A stretch of DNA of 64,000 nucleotides from Rhizodiscina lignyota (GCA_010015805.1 ML978144.1:124001-188000); one strand, 5' to 3'. Positions 1 to 11,925 are shown, counted from the first letter of the stretch. The notes: generated by a model from the letters alone, not told the origin. Translations and numbers: made by a program.

Positions 1-1588
1 CCTCCTTGCTCTCCTCCTTCTTGCCTCCCTCGTGTCGAAGTCGACGGCGCTTCGGAGCCGGCTGCTCCTCTCCGGGGCTTTGACGGGGTGCATCGCCCTC
101 AGCATCGTGATCGATCTCTGCTCGAGATCTCTTTCGCTGCGAGCGCATGCTGGCCGCCGTCACCTCCACCGGAGAGTGCGCACGCGGGCGCTTCTGCTGC
201 TGCTCAAGTAAGCAATGAAGTCTTGATGATAAAGGGGCTAACCAATCCTTACCCTGGCCCGAACGCCGCCTCCTTCGACCTCCTCTTCCTCCTCATCACG
301 GGGCGCACGGCGACGCTTCAAGGTCGCCAGAGGGACGTCATCGTCGGAGCTGGAGGAGCTGGAGTCGGAGATGACCGGGCGGCGGCGGGGGCGAGGAACA
401 TCGCCATCACCACGAGGTGATGCCCGCCCATAGACATACACCGCCGGAGCGGTGTAGTCCACTTTCTTGTCAAACTGCGCGAGCAGCTTCTTCTTGGTCT
501 TCTCCCACTCCTGCTCCTCCTGCCCCTCCTCCACGTCGGCCTTCTGCAGGTATGGGCTACGCCCAACCTGGAGAGGGTATGCCCGCAAGCTCTGCTTCAT
601 CATCTGCAGGAGCTTGCCCTCTGGCTCCTTCGCCTCGAACGCATCCACCCACCCGCCGTTGACGTGCATCTCCACTTTGGAGCGCACGGTTCGGAGTTTG
701 GCTTGCGAGCCACGGCGGAGCTGTTCATCTGACAGCTTCGGCTCACCAGTTCTGCCCCAGAAGATCTGGAGCAGATACCCTGGTGCGCCGTTGTGGGTGG
801 ATGAGTTCGGGACGGCGCCACCGTACGCCTTTCGCCAACGGATGTTGTTGGCGTCCATTGCGCTCCGCTTCCTCTTGTTGTCTTCTGCCATCGTGTTGGC
901 CTTCTCCTTGTCACTGCCAGTGTTGACTGGTGCCTCAGGGTTTATCCGGTCGATAACATCGTCCACTGAGCAGCAGTTTTGAATCAACATGGCAGTGTAC
1001 CAGCCCTCCTCCTCGCTGCCGATGAGGTTCGGCAGTGGATATGGCACCTCGTTGCCATATCCATCGTCATGGCAGACGACGCGGAGGGGGTTACCAGTTC
1101 GAAGGCTCACCAGATACTTGCCGTCGAGATCCACCAGTAGCTTTGTGGTGGATTTGATCTCTGGCGCGGCAAGCTTGAACATAGACAGAGGAAGGTTTGC
1201 CGCAGTGTAGTCTTGATGCTCCGTGATGAGGTAGGTGCGGTTGTTGCCTTGCCCTGCATGCTGGTTCTTGTGCTCTAAACAGGGAGTTAGGATTGTTTGG
1301 CATCGATATTCGAAAACACCGATGTTACTTACGGATTTGTTCCAGCTCGTTCCATTTGGCAAGGACTTCCGGATAGTTCTTGTACAGCTTGCACACGTCC
1401 TTCTCTATGTTTGTCGGGATTGGATCATCCTTCTTGTCCACAAGAGCGAAGCTATGTGCGCGTTAGTGGAGTTCTCTCAAATTTCTGACTTCCTTTGGAA
1501 GGACTTACGAGTGTCCCAAGCCGCGAAGGTCATGGGTAATGTGTGTTTTCTCTGTCGCGGCGTCGCGCGTTGTTCTTGTTCTACCCAT
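1..1588 (-). CDS. Unrecognised nuclear-type protein, RTG subgroup of the seven-gene family (3' end outside window)
   Basis: Spliced model: 1588..1509, 1451..1333, 1274..253 and 202 to the window edge; all phases agree and every intron is GT-AG. The start ATG at 1588 is the one in frame with exon 2. About 474 residues are visible. Seen in the protein: an N-L-P box near residue 93, S-L-R-T-G near 123, the core LPNLIGSEEEGW near 147 with DDVIDRINP after it, and IRWRKAYGG near 211. After these come a Ser/Asp-rich tract and, in the last visible exon, basic clusters such as KRRRLRH that look like nuclear localisation signals. The same boxes recur in the proteins at 10.2 and 14.3 kb. I recognise no named domain. 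Function is unknown; a nuclear role is inference from composition. The last exon and the 3' end are the least certain parts. Confidence 0.72.
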
Positions 1589-4268
1589 GTTTCTGGTGTT
1601 TCTGATGTTTGTTGCTGGGCGGGTTTAAGAGTTCTGGGGTTTTCGGGAGAGGAGGATATGGAATGAGAAGAGGATGCTTGGTGTCGGTGGAGAGGAGAAT
1701 GTAGAATGAGGAGAGGATGCTTGGTGTCGGTGGTGAAGCTGGCAGTCGAAGCTGAGAAGTTGTTGTTTTTGTCAGGTTGACTGAGTGTGGTGTGGGATTG
1801 TGCTTTTGGAACAAGCTCAAGAAAACTCTGCAGAGCTTAGGAAAATTTTGCTGAGCTTGCCGGTGTTGTAGCTATGTCGTCAAGGTGGCACAATGCCAAA
1901 AGTTTAATGCGCAGGGGCCAAGTGTTAAGAGGTGTCAAGAGCTGTCTGGTGTCAAGTGTGGATCATGAGACGCCACAATTGGTGGATCAAGAGCGTGATG
2001 GTTCTGCGAACGATTTGGAGAGTTTGAGAAAGCAGAAGAAGACAATCGGGTTGGACACTCAGTGATTTATTTTGGCTATTCAATGGTGGCTATCTATTGT
2101 TGTTGCTATTGAAGAGACGCGATCTATTGTTGTTTTTCTCGGATGGTGGCCATATGATGGTCGCATGCACCGCGAATCTCACTGGATGACGGAAACTCTC
2201 AATAATGTCGCGGGAATCAGCTTAATCGAAGCCAAATTCGCAGCCTAGGACTTGGAGTTTCCCTTTCAACGATATCACGCAGCTGAAGTACCATATACGC
2301 AAGATTCCAGCGCAGCAACACGTCTCGGTGGTAGATTATCAGAATCAAAATAGCGGAGCGGACAGACTCTCTATAGTCATCACGTGTAGAATTCTTTGGG
2401 CGATACTAGGCGATAAAGACATTAGGAAATCAGAATACGTATCCTTGTGGCTGCTAACCTGTAATTACTACACTATAGACGACGACAAAATTTGTGGGTC
2501 GAATAGTCGTCCATCAGATTAGATTTACTTATCAAAGTAATATGATGACTTTGAATGGCTTAGCGTTTCTTCTGATGCATCCCAGATCGGCTTAGTGGTT
2601 CATCCACTCGACTTCAACAATCTCTTTGTTATTTCAATCATTATTGTTGTGCAGGTGAGCTCTCTTCTTTTGTCAATGTAGAGCTAATAATACTAAACCT
2701 ACAGATCAGATTCATATCAAAACCTACCGCCTACAAGTGTCCCAAATTTAGCCACATCCTTGCCTATCGCGCTAGCTTTGCATACAACAGGAAAGAGTAC
2801 TCGACATCGAGGAGATATATAACATACTCGGTAGAGATGGAGCTCAAAGGCTATGGCTTGATCCTGTTATAAAGACAGTGATCGTTGCTCGGAATTTTGC
2901 TAGTCGGATAGATGCTTGTATCCATCTTTGCTGCGAGTTGGAAGGACAAAGGCTGAGATCCCTGTGGATCTACCTAGTGTATTATACTACTAAAGAGGTT
3001 CCTCTAACAGGTAGTTAAGGATATATCAACTCTATGCTGCCCATTTGAGTCAACCTGCATCAGCGTGGATCAATACATGAACCGCAGTAATTTGACACGT
3101 CAATTGCCGAGTCTCCTCACCAATCAGGGCATTATCCTTTAGACAGCGATATCGATGCGCGCACGACGTATGCCGACTCAGAGGGTCTCCGAGCCATACT
3201 CGGAGCTTTGCACAGCTCGGGCGGTATTTCAATGAAGGGTTTTCGTGCGATTCGAAGCACCACAACTCAGAGTCGCATGTAGTTGGCTTACCTGACTTTT
3301 TTGGTTGGACTTGTGAGCGATCTTCACCTTGCGGAACGCTCTGCGTAACAACCTTGATAACGATCGCTTGGGTGTATAACGATCACCTGTCATCGGCAGG
3401 GTAACGTCTGCGTCAAACCGTAATCTGAATGGGCGTGTCACTGGATTACATGGTACAATTGAAGAGCCGACCCATGTTCGCCACCGCAGTTCACCCTGAC
3501 CTGTTCATGAAAGCAGCGGGCCAAACCAGATGATCATTGACTCGTGTGACGGTCCGGTTCTGGGCATTGTTCATGCTCGGTGCGATAACAAGCATGAAGA
3601 GCCTCCACAGCCTTGTATATCTGCATCGGAAGTAATCCTCTCTCCATCCTCGATTTTTGGGGGTTCCAAAGGCTTAACGCTCGGACTGAGATAGCAATAC
3701 ATTCTGCTTTTCCTCTTCTCGTCCTGGTCCTGTTGTTCTAAGTGATAGCTCTCCTCACGCACGCCGTCAGGCAAACCGACCCCATGAAACAAACAGCCCA
3801 TATACAAACATGTCCGACCCTTTAACGCACTTTAAGCTGTAACAAAATGGAAACACCCAGTTCCCGCCTAAATCACCGCGACGTGTTTAAGTTTCCAAAA
3901 TGTCGGGCATTGCGCTGAATGCCAATCCTTCATCACACGGCAGAGCATTCATCAAACCATCGCGTTCTATCAGCTTGGGATCGACGCAACTTAATCATTA
4001 ATGGAGCAGCGAAGCGCCAGCTGGAGCTATGACATCGATGGTAAATAAAGTAGTGAATTGCTATCTCGAAAGGGACAAGCCTCGTCTTCCTCTAGACTAA
4101 TTGACTCTTTTCGCCTATCAGCCTCGGTAGACTTGGGCGGAAGACACCTGCCAAATGAATGTCGGTGGTCGGCTTTGGTTGTAGGCAAATTGCGCTGTGG
4201 TGATTCTGTTGACCTTGCCCACAAAGACACCTCACATCTGCTCTGAGCTAATGCTGAGCGACCAGTGA
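1589..4268. other. Gene-poor spacer
   Basis: No reading frame here has family similarity or a convincing splice structure. The stretch from about 2300 to 3030 is rich in TA dinucleotides and short stops and looks like decayed repeat sequence. The part from 3030 to 4268 holds only short, unrelated frames on both strands. Confidence 0.5.
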
Positions 4269-4498
4269 TCAACACACGACACCAAACTCCCTCTTCTCCT
4301 TCTTGAAATCAATAATTACGCATCCCTCGAGATCGCGAGCTTCAAGAACTTGACCAAGACTGGTGGTTCTACGGGCGGGGTCTAGAACAATCTCCAGGTC
4401 AGAGTTTCTCCATAATGTCTTGATAATGTCTATCACATACTGGGCGGAGCAGCAACGCAAAGGCCGACGAGCCACATGAGGATAGTAGCAGTCTTCAT
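4269..4498 (-). CDS. Small secreted protein, two exons, 56 residues
   Basis: Exons 4498..4441 and 4381..4269. The 59-nt intron has a GTATGT donor, a CTGAC branch site and a TAG acceptor, and the phases match. The protein begins MKTATILMWLVGLCVAAPP, a clear signal peptide with a likely cut after the Ala-Ala. The remainder is about 38 residues with an Arg-Arg pair, a Lys/Arg-rich stretch and two cysteines, one of them the last residue. A TATA-like box lies about 160 bp upstream. Small secreted proteins of this shape in fungi include candidate effectors and precursor peptides; which applies here cannot be told. The neighbouring gene (5817 on) is of the UstYa family, but this product lacks the repeated cores usual in dikaritin precursors. 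An unspliced overlapping frame on the same strand was rejected because it has no signal peptide and ignores the intron. Confidence 0.55.
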
Positions 4499-5816
4499 GG
4501 TGAATACCGAGTCGAATCAGGAAAGCTTTGTTTTCAAGAGATAACTCGATCGATAAAGGGGAAATAGATGAGTTCGATAGCTCTGATGAAGCAACTGACT
4601 GTACTATGAACTTGACTGTAGTCTTGATTATTGAATACACGAGAATCGTCGAGGTTTATATACACCTTGGTTAGAGCGCCTGCTAATTAAACTGCTTCTC
4701 GTGAATTTGGAACACTGATATGACATCTAAAAGTATCTCATGGGACCCAACTCGGCACTGGATATCTTACTTCACAGCCCAGCGATAGGATAGCATCTTC
4801 ACACAGTGCTGCGCATCATTAGCCTTATAGAGATAAAGGTAAGGGTGTCCTCTGGCAATATCGACATGGATTTCACCCCCGACCTCGAGCTGAAGTGTAT
4901 ACAGCCGTCGACAACGTGTCCTACCGCCTTCTCAGCACCACCAGCACCAGCACCAATACCAGTACTAGTCCTTCGTTATTCACCCCCTCGCCTCGCCTCA
5001 TACACGCTAGGATACGTATACGCCACCAACGACCGCAGACCGACGTCCTATAGCTGAATAGCTAACGACAGCTAGCTATAGTTAGTACGACCTTAATTAG
5101 CCTGTCTGGCTAGCCTCCTTAAAACTATCTATACATAAGCAAAAATCTTTCATCTTATTATACTGTGGTTGTTAGCACTAGAGATAGGATTCTTGATATG
5201 TCTGGGCAAGATTATCACGACGGGAAAGATACATCGGATGGAAAGGTTTAGAGAGTTACAGAAGGAACCAACGTTAATTAGACTAGAAGAGGACATTGCT
5301 ATGCTTGTAGCCTGCTTTTCTCTGCTATGAAGCCAAACCAGCCGCCTGCAGTGTGTATTAGTCAGCTAGAGCCCCCACTTGACTTGAGCCAGCGATGGCC
5401 TAAAAGAGCATATGAAATTTGTCTCCTCCCCGTCCAGTTAGCACTAGGCCTGACTTGGGCAGTGCTGTTGAGTCCAAATTACCGGATTTGAGGCTGTTTA
5501 CGAGGGCCGCCTCGTTTAAGCCCATGTGAAGGCCTAATCAGTACAATATATATATTACTTCACGCTAGTACGAGGCCTTTCATTGGCTCCTTGCTCATAT
5601 GCATCGGTTTTGGTCCGGTGAGACGACAACCTTATATCAAACTAGACACCGATAGATTTTAGAACGTAACGAATTCGACGAACACTCAGTATATGAAACA
5701 TCATTGTGGCAGCAATCATTATAATCGCAACGTGGCCGTCTCGAGATTTGAGTGTTGGATTCGACGTGCAAGCAACGACTGTTGCGTCTTAACGGAGAGC
5801 GATATCGATCAAGACT
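4499..5816. other. Spacer with decayed, TA-rich tract
   Basis: From about 5040 to 5640 the sequence is dense in TA, CTAG and TAGC words with frequent stops in all frames, as expected for an old repeat damaged by C-to-T mutation. No gene is supported. The last 150 bases are the upstream region of the UstYa-like gene. Confidence 0.4.
4655..4662 (-). promoter_or_regulatory. TATA-like box
   Basis: TATATAAA on the minus strand, about 160 bp upstream of the small secreted protein's ATG. The position is reasonable for a core promoter in a filamentous fungus, though no expression evidence exists. Confidence 0.35.
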
Positions 5817-6611
5817 ATGGTGCATTCTGCCGATGTACGCTACGCGCGGCTTGAGGACAAAGACTCGGTCAATGAAGACTCGCTGCCCTTTCAGAATCTC
5901 AATCCCCCGAGGAGAGCGCAGTTGCAACAATTGTCACCATACTTCATCATATACTTGTCGCTTTCAAGCATCATCATTATTATCCTGCTAGCCATGCTGC
6001 TTGCCCGAGTCAGCAGGGAGTCGAGAGAGTGTTCGAATTCGAGGCCTTTCAAGACTCCGCTGGGAAGACATTTGGAACTAATGTCTGTTTCTCATCATTA
6101 TGATGAGCTCTGGAAAGATGTTGAAGGGAATTCCAGCGAGATTAATATACCCGATTCAAGCGGCAACAATGCTATGGGAGCAATAGCCATGTAAGTTCTA
6201 TTGCAAGCTCGCGCTACGCGAGAATCGCACTGTTCTAATGGACGACAGGTTTCATCAACTTCATTGTCTCGGAGCATTTCGTCGTATCGTTCAAATGGCT
6301 CGCGTGGAAAACATCACTGGTTATGACATCGAATACGATCGACACTGGCCACACTGTTTCGATTACATGAGGATGGTGAGTTTGTTATCACAAAACTTCA
6401 CCTGAGATTTATTCTTACATCATTATTCTGTTACAAGACTATTCTGTGTTGGGCAGACGATACAGTTGAAAGATATTCTTACGATTTGAACGGAGAGCGA
6501 ACTGATTTCATCGATGGAGCATTTGATCTCAGGCAGTGTGGCAACAACCGAAAGTTGATTGACAAGGTACAGGCTGGTGGAAAAATAGTACATACGAAAC
6601 CGTTTCCCTGA
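5817..6611 (+). CDS. UstYa/DUF3328-family oxidase-like protein
   Basis: Exons 5817..6190, 6249..6375 and 6438..6611 give 224 residues; both introns are GT-AG and phases match. A short cytoplasmic N-terminus is followed by one strongly hydrophobic membrane segment at about residues 43-64, the usual layout of the family. The two diagnostic HxxHC motifs are present: HQLHC (127-131) and HWPHC (157-161), the second followed by FDYMRMTILCWADDT. Members of this family act in fungal RiPP pathways such as ustiloxin and cyclochlorotine, where they carry out oxidative modification or cyclisation of peptides, and are also found with other metabolite clusters. Neighbours are a small secreted protein upstream and a HAD dehalogenase downstream. 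No UstQ-like tyrosinase or methyltransferase is present, so a pathway cannot be assigned. Confidence 0.88.
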
Positions 6612-7055
6612 GAAGTCGAACATTTTGGCACAACATCAATTCTAGCAATCGTTTTGAATCTGGGGCCTTCCATATCGCGCGATTTGACTGGACGGCCGGG
6701 TTATAGTCTGAGTGAAGGAGCTTGAAACTTGAGCTGTAGGACAAGGCACAACTCACGCGACGCTACCAGGGCCGAGATCGGTCAAGCAAAGCGTGTATGG
6801 AACGACAAGTCACTGTGACTGTTCTACAATTATTGTAATGGCCCGTCGGGACTTCAAGTTGTCATCATATTATTTGATGCGACCCGTTCCGCCAATCGGC
6901 TATCCAATTGTCCGCCGGCCACCAGGTTGCACTTTCGCAAGCCTAACCCTTTGTAGATAAAGAGACAGACATTTATCCCCATACGTCCTCACGCACTTTT
7001 CTCGACTGATACAAGGTCGATATATTCCGATCACAACTCAATAAGAAAGATCAGG
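6612..7055. other. Spacer and upstream region of the HAD gene
   Basis: No gene seen. Frames on the minus strand here are shadows of the UstYa-like exon 3 and of its 3' flank. Confidence 0.5.
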
Positions 7056-8003
7056 ATGACAGCCACACCACAACTGCGTGTCCTTTTCTTCGACGTCTTT
7101 GGGACATGTGTAGCCCAGAGGACGCCAGTAGCGGACGAGCTATGGAGAGCAGCTCGAGAGGCGCTGGAGTCGGATGAGTCGTCGATTAGTAGTGAAGTCC
7201 GAACCAAGGCGACGAAGATGGTATGCCCCAGCTGGTTGAGCACTGCCGTAAAATATAAATTAATTTCTTTCGCAGTCATACGACCAGTGGTTCGAGTTCG
7301 GAGGGGTCGGTAGCTAACGAAATGACATTATCGCCAATTTAAGTGCTAACAGGAGCAGGAATGGAATAATGAGGGCGACAAATTCGTTCGCGGTAGTATC
7401 GCAAAACACGGCACCGTAGACTGGAGAGCAGTCGACAAGCATCGTATTGAATTACTGCCTAAACTCCTCGCACACCGCGGCCTGGTCATTCCACGCGAAG
7501 ATGCCAGCACCTCAGAGCTCCAAGTCGGTGAGGGTTCGCTCTGGAACGAGTCGCAACTCAAACATCTCGGCCTCGTCTGGCACCGTCTAAGCCCATGGCC
7601 CGACACCTCCCGTGGTTTGGATTTGCTTAATAGGCAATTCTCTACCGTAACCCTTAGCAACTCTTACAATGACTTGCTAGAACACCTGGTAGCGCATAGC
7701 AGCATCCCATTTACACGTATTTGCTCCGCCGACATGTTCCAATCCTTCAAGCCGAACCCCAAGGTATATCTCGGAGCGGCAGAGAAGATGGGCGTAAAGC
7801 CCGAGGAGTGTGGGCTTGTGGCCGCGCATCTAAGTGATTTGAAAGGTGCGAAAGCGTGCGGATTCTATACAATATATGTTGAGAGACCGTTGGAGGAAAA
7901 AAACCCAGAGTTGCGAGAGGAAAATATTCCAGATATATGGATTAAAGAGGATGAGGATGGCTTTGTTACTCTCACTGAGCGTTTAGGAATACAAGTTGAT
8001 TAA
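7056..8003 (+). CDS. Haloacid dehalogenase, type II-like (HAD superfamily hydrolase)
   Basis: Exons 7056..7220, 7276..7305 and about 7359..8003 (acceptor at 7352 is an in-frame alternative), about 279 residues. HAD motif I is FFDVFGT with the nucleophile Asp at residue 13. Motif II is TLSNS. The catalytic Lys lies in SFKPNPKVYLGAA, and motif III follows as AAHLSDLKGAKACG. The order and spacing match L-2-haloacid dehalogenases, which displace halogen from 2-haloalkanoic acids through an aspartyl ester intermediate. Many fungal members have unknown substrates, so halide removal is inference. The second intron has a weak GTCGGT donor; exon 2 is only 30 nt and that junction is the doubtful part. 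Confidence 0.82.
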
Positions 8004-8208
8004 ATGATTGTCGACAAATATTCCAATAGCTTCTAAATCATTCTTCTAGACCTTGCGGCCTTTCATTCCGAAGACCACAAATTTGATGTTGTGGTTTCTC
8101 CGGTGAATAGACTGGCCGGCTCAGGCTTCGTCAGGGATGTCAAATGCTGGCATCTATATCTATTGGCGTAACCATTGCGCTGAAAGTGCGACGGAAGACC
8201 AATTGTGA

Positions 8209-8992
8209 TTACGACCACAGACGGCCCAAGCCTGCCTCAAACGGAGCAACGAGACTCCACCCTCTGTGCGGCAATCTCATCTCATTCGCGCCGCTGGGGC
8301 TCTCTGATTCTGACGCAATCTCATCCTCTTCAACCTGTCTTTCCATCATCACTGCTTCTGGGGCTATCGCTGGCTCTCGCACTTCCATCCGTGCCACCTT
8401 CGTCTTTGGCTCTGGCTCGCCTGTTTCTGGCGGACTCTTGCGCTTCCGACCGCGCTTCCCTTTGCCTTCAGCTTCTTTGGCAGCTTCTTGCTTAGCACGC
8501 TTCTATCTTGCCTCCTGAAGGTCCTTAAAACTCATGACCTTCTCCTTTCCCAGTATAGTGACTTTGTTGACCGTCGAACCTTCGATTCGTCATTCGATTT
8601 GATAAAGAATCCGACTTGTTTGTGCTGGCTTTGTTACAGCACTTTCAGCCGGAATTGGTGAATTTCTGTAGATACCTGTCTAGGCTCTGTTTGCTAGTGT
8701 TATCAAGCGCGTGAGCAAACTTCCTGATGATAAAGTCTTGGAGCGACATAAGTGCCTCTACCGACACTGGCGTCGCAGGGGTTTTCGGTACTTCATCTTG
8801 CGGACAAGACGGCACCTTCACCTTGTCGGCTTTTGGAATGGTTAATTTAGGAGGAGGGGGAGGCTTAGAGGTGTCCTTAACTACTCTCTCTGGCCCCAGT
8901 CCACGTTTGGCAAATCCTGCGAGGACAGAAGACAGCGCTCCTAGCAACAGCAGCGATAAACTGAAGACCGAGAGATACATTATGATCAGCAA
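8209..8992 (-). pseudogene. Degenerate C-terminal end of a Fot1/pogo-type DDE transposase
   Basis: Read on the minus strand, pieces of one protein appear in changing frames. First comes AGFAKRGLGPERV, then LTIPKADKVKVPSCPQDEV, and a stop after LQKFTNSG. Next are SNDESKVRRSTKS, a frame change, and GKEKVMSFKDLQEAR. An in-frame TAG follows at 8503-8505, then a basic GKGKRGRKRKSPP tail and EPKTKVARM. This is the characteristic C-terminal part of Fot1/pogo transposases in Dothideomycetes, after the DDE catalytic domain. The catalytic part is missing, so the copy is dead and truncated at its 5' end. The TAG replaces what is probably a CAG, a change compatible with repeat-induced point mutation. An apparent signal-peptide-like start in this strip is part of the transposase. 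Confidence 0.8.
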
Positions 8993-10180
8993 GAGGCTGA
9001 GCTAAATAACTTGAACGATTCAGCGATCGGGCAGGCAGTTTGGATCGGTCTCGGGACTTCCAGCACAATGAGTTTTGCCAAATCTACCTCCTCATCCTTA
9101 AGTATGCCGTCTAGTATCGAGACCGCCGCCGCTTGAATGACGGAATCGCCATTTTCATCGAGTAACACTCACAAAATTTCCGGTCTCCAGATTCTTGAAG
9201 CTGTTCCTGGCGAGAGAAATCTGCAGCGCCAAGTTGAGTGGTGGCCGTATGAGATGGCGGGGTTAACATTCCGCTTGAGCGACTCATGCGGCGAAATTGT
9301 CACTGAGCTGACGACGATGGCGCAATGACGCGTATTAGTTCCTGCAAAGAACCTTGACCGAGATGGTTAAGCATTAGTTCAAATTGGTCCGGACGGCATG
9401 TAGGAGGTGCAATGTGCTGGGTAAGCAAGGCAAGCTAAGTTGAAGCATCGACAACCCGACGCTGCCAGAGTGGATCCGGCTCATATTCACGTTTTGGCAT
9501 ACTAGTTTTAATGCATTACCGGGAGATATTGGACCCCATAGAGCTGGGAGGCGGCGTAAGTAACGCCTAACTGGCATACATTTGAAAAAGGGAATCCCAT
9601 TCAGCTACGTATTCAGTGGGACTTATTACACGCTATAGCGAGGCATTTTCACTATTAGTGACCGTCGTCCACCACCTTACCATGATATTAAGGTCGTGAG
9701 CTCTCCGTAGAGTGACTCGTCATTCACATAGGGAGCATTTGTTCATAGGCACTTGGTGATTGTGAACCTTTGTATTCGTCGACGCTATGTGCGGACCGTC
9801 ATCCTTTTCCCATTGATTAAAAGAAGTAAAGAAGAAGAAGAAACACTCGTTCAGAGGCCGCAGATTGGCTATACAAGAGTAGAACATCGCAGTCTACCCT
9901 TTAGGCAGGTGTACGCTTTCCAACAGTATGCAGAAAAGCCATACAACCAAGCGGCATCAAGTGTTCAACAAGAATGTAAAGAGGTACTGCAGTGCCCAGT
10001 TTGCCACTGTAATATGGGACCTGCACGAAACAGAAACAATTGCAAGAAGCTGTCCCCAGAATTTTGTCGTCGCAGGAAGTGCATAGTTGGAAGAATCGCC
10101 GGTGTGCGCTCTTTTCGCGTCTATATGTAGAGACCAGGTGCCTGAAGCGCGAGGTGCTGACCACAGAGGCGCACAGATGA
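8993..10180. other. Spacer beyond the transposon relic
   Basis: No supported gene. A short minus-strand frame at 8986-9168 abuts the transposase relic but does not resemble it clearly. Frames at 9753-10200 overlap on both strands without any recognisable protein. Confidence 0.4.
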
Positions 10181-11925
10181 CTAGTCCTCGGCATTAGCAA
10201 TAGCCTTTTTATATTTATAGCAAAGGAGTATACACACCGCGAAGACAGAGGAGTTTCCAGGGAGAATAAAGGGCACTTGAGTGTTGCCCAGAGCCAGGTA
10301 TTCGTTCCAGTAGTGGTTATGGATGAACCTGATCATAGTGTCGATGGCGTCCTGCGGAGAAATGAGGCCGTCGTAGAGCAGGCCGTTAACGTAACGCACA
10401 ATGCTGACGAACCATTGCACAGGATTGGCAACTACGAACTCGAGATAGTAGACAGTCTCGAGGCGAGGGTAGTTGCCGTTTAGAGCTCCAGCTTGCTGGG
10501 CAGGGAGCATGAGAGCGTTTCCATGAGGGAACTGAGCGGCAGCAGCTTGCTGAGCCGGGAGCTGAGCCGGGACAGTGGCAGGAGGGTATGCGGAATGATG
10601 AGCGTGCGCCAGGGGCTGGTACTGGATGGAATTTTCAGCCCGAGGCAGCGTAAGTTGCTGCGACGGATGGACTGGAGGTGCGTAGGAGTAGCTCTCGCTA
10701 CCATCATCATCCTCGGTCCAATCTTCGCCTTCTTCGGTCTCATTCTCGTCTTCTTCAGTTTCATCATCATCGTTCTGTTGGTGCACAACCTGCGATCCGA
10801 GGGCATAGTGGGGGAGAGGAGGCATATGGAAGTGCCAGCCCTGCAAGGCATAGAAGCGCCTGATGACTGATTCCAGCCGGACACTTGGCATCCTGGCAGA
10901 CTGCAAATCGGCAACAGGATACACAATGGTGCCTCCTGGCTGGCGAATGGCACTCCCATCGATGCTGATGTTCCATACGGTGTTCTGAAGAGAATTAGCT
11001 TATTGTAAAGGTACTTCGATGATCAACTACTCACGTGGAACACTTTGCGCCAGTTGAACTGTCCCTCAGAATCGACCAGCTTCATGAGCGTTGTGTGGAC
11101 CGTCTGATTGCCTCTGCCACGCCTCTCACGGAAGCACCTGGCATTTGGATGAAATCCAGCAGCGAGCCTACGCCAGCGCCAGTCCTTATTGCCTAGGGAG
11201 CGTCGCAACTTCTCCGTATCATCCTTAAGATCCTGGTCATTGTATGGTGGGACCACTTCGTACTGCTTGAGAGGCATGATTCGGTCTATGCAGTCGCGGA
11301 TGTCTGGACCAAACTGGACGAACACTGCCAGACGCCAGCCCTCGACGACAGAAGCGATTGAGTGAGGCAGGAATTCGCCGAAATCCTTGAGGCAGCGTCC
11401 CGTACGAATGCTCTTCATGAAGTTGCCGAGAGGGTCACGGAGGAAGTACTTCTCATCACTTTGGGAGAGGTCTGGGACGCGGATGAAGTTCATGATGTAG
11501 GGAAGCTTGAGCTGGGAGACATCTTTGATCGCCGGTGCGGCGGTAGTCACGTCGTGTGGCTCCCGTCCACTCAATGGAGGATCGGCTATACACAAACTGA
11601 TCAGTATACAAGTGTTTATGTGTCTCTCCGTTCCAAGACAGGACTATGCAAACACTTACTCCAGGCAAGCTCCGGCTTGGTGCGTGAGAAGTAGGCACCT
11701 GTGTCTTTGTAGATCGACACATCTACATCTCCAGCTGGAATATCATCGACTATGTTCTTGACAGGCTTCCAGACGAGCTGTTTGGAGTAACATAGCATAG
11801 GACACAAGCATTAGAATCTTGGTGACACTTACATTGAGTCCGTCAATGCATTTGGTCACATTATTGCGATGCGGTGAGTAGCATATCGCCACAAAGCCCA
11901 CGGGGACTTCGTGGATGTTTGCCAT
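10181..11925 (-). CDS. Unrecognised protein, RTG subgroup of the seven-gene family
   Basis: Exons 11925..11833, 11777..11660, 11585..11035 and 10984..10181; phases match and give 521 residues starting MANIHEVPVGF. Shared boxes: LKLPYIMNF near 97, the S-I-R-T-G box near 129 followed by RCLKDFGEF, the core LPHSIASVVEGW near 143 with DIRDCIDRIMP after it, and WRWRRLAAGFHPN near 205. After the core the chain becomes unique: an acidic tract rich in Glu, Asp and Thr, a Gln/Ala/Pro-rich linker, and a mostly helical C-terminal region ending in the hydrophobic FAVCILLCYKYKK. No named domain is recognised. It lies between the HAD/transposon block and the next family member in the opposite orientation. 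Confidence 0.78.

Noticed and set aside
4269-4640. A 123-residue unspliced minus-strand frame
   Set aside because: It reads through a well-formed intron; the spliced alternative gives a clean signal peptide and is preferred.
8645-8992. A 115-residue minus-strand frame starting with a signal-peptide-like hydrophobic stretch
   Set aside because: Its later part is the Fot1/pogo transposase tail and the hydrophobic start aligns with the segment before A-G-F-x-K-x-G-L in that family, so it is not a secreted protein.
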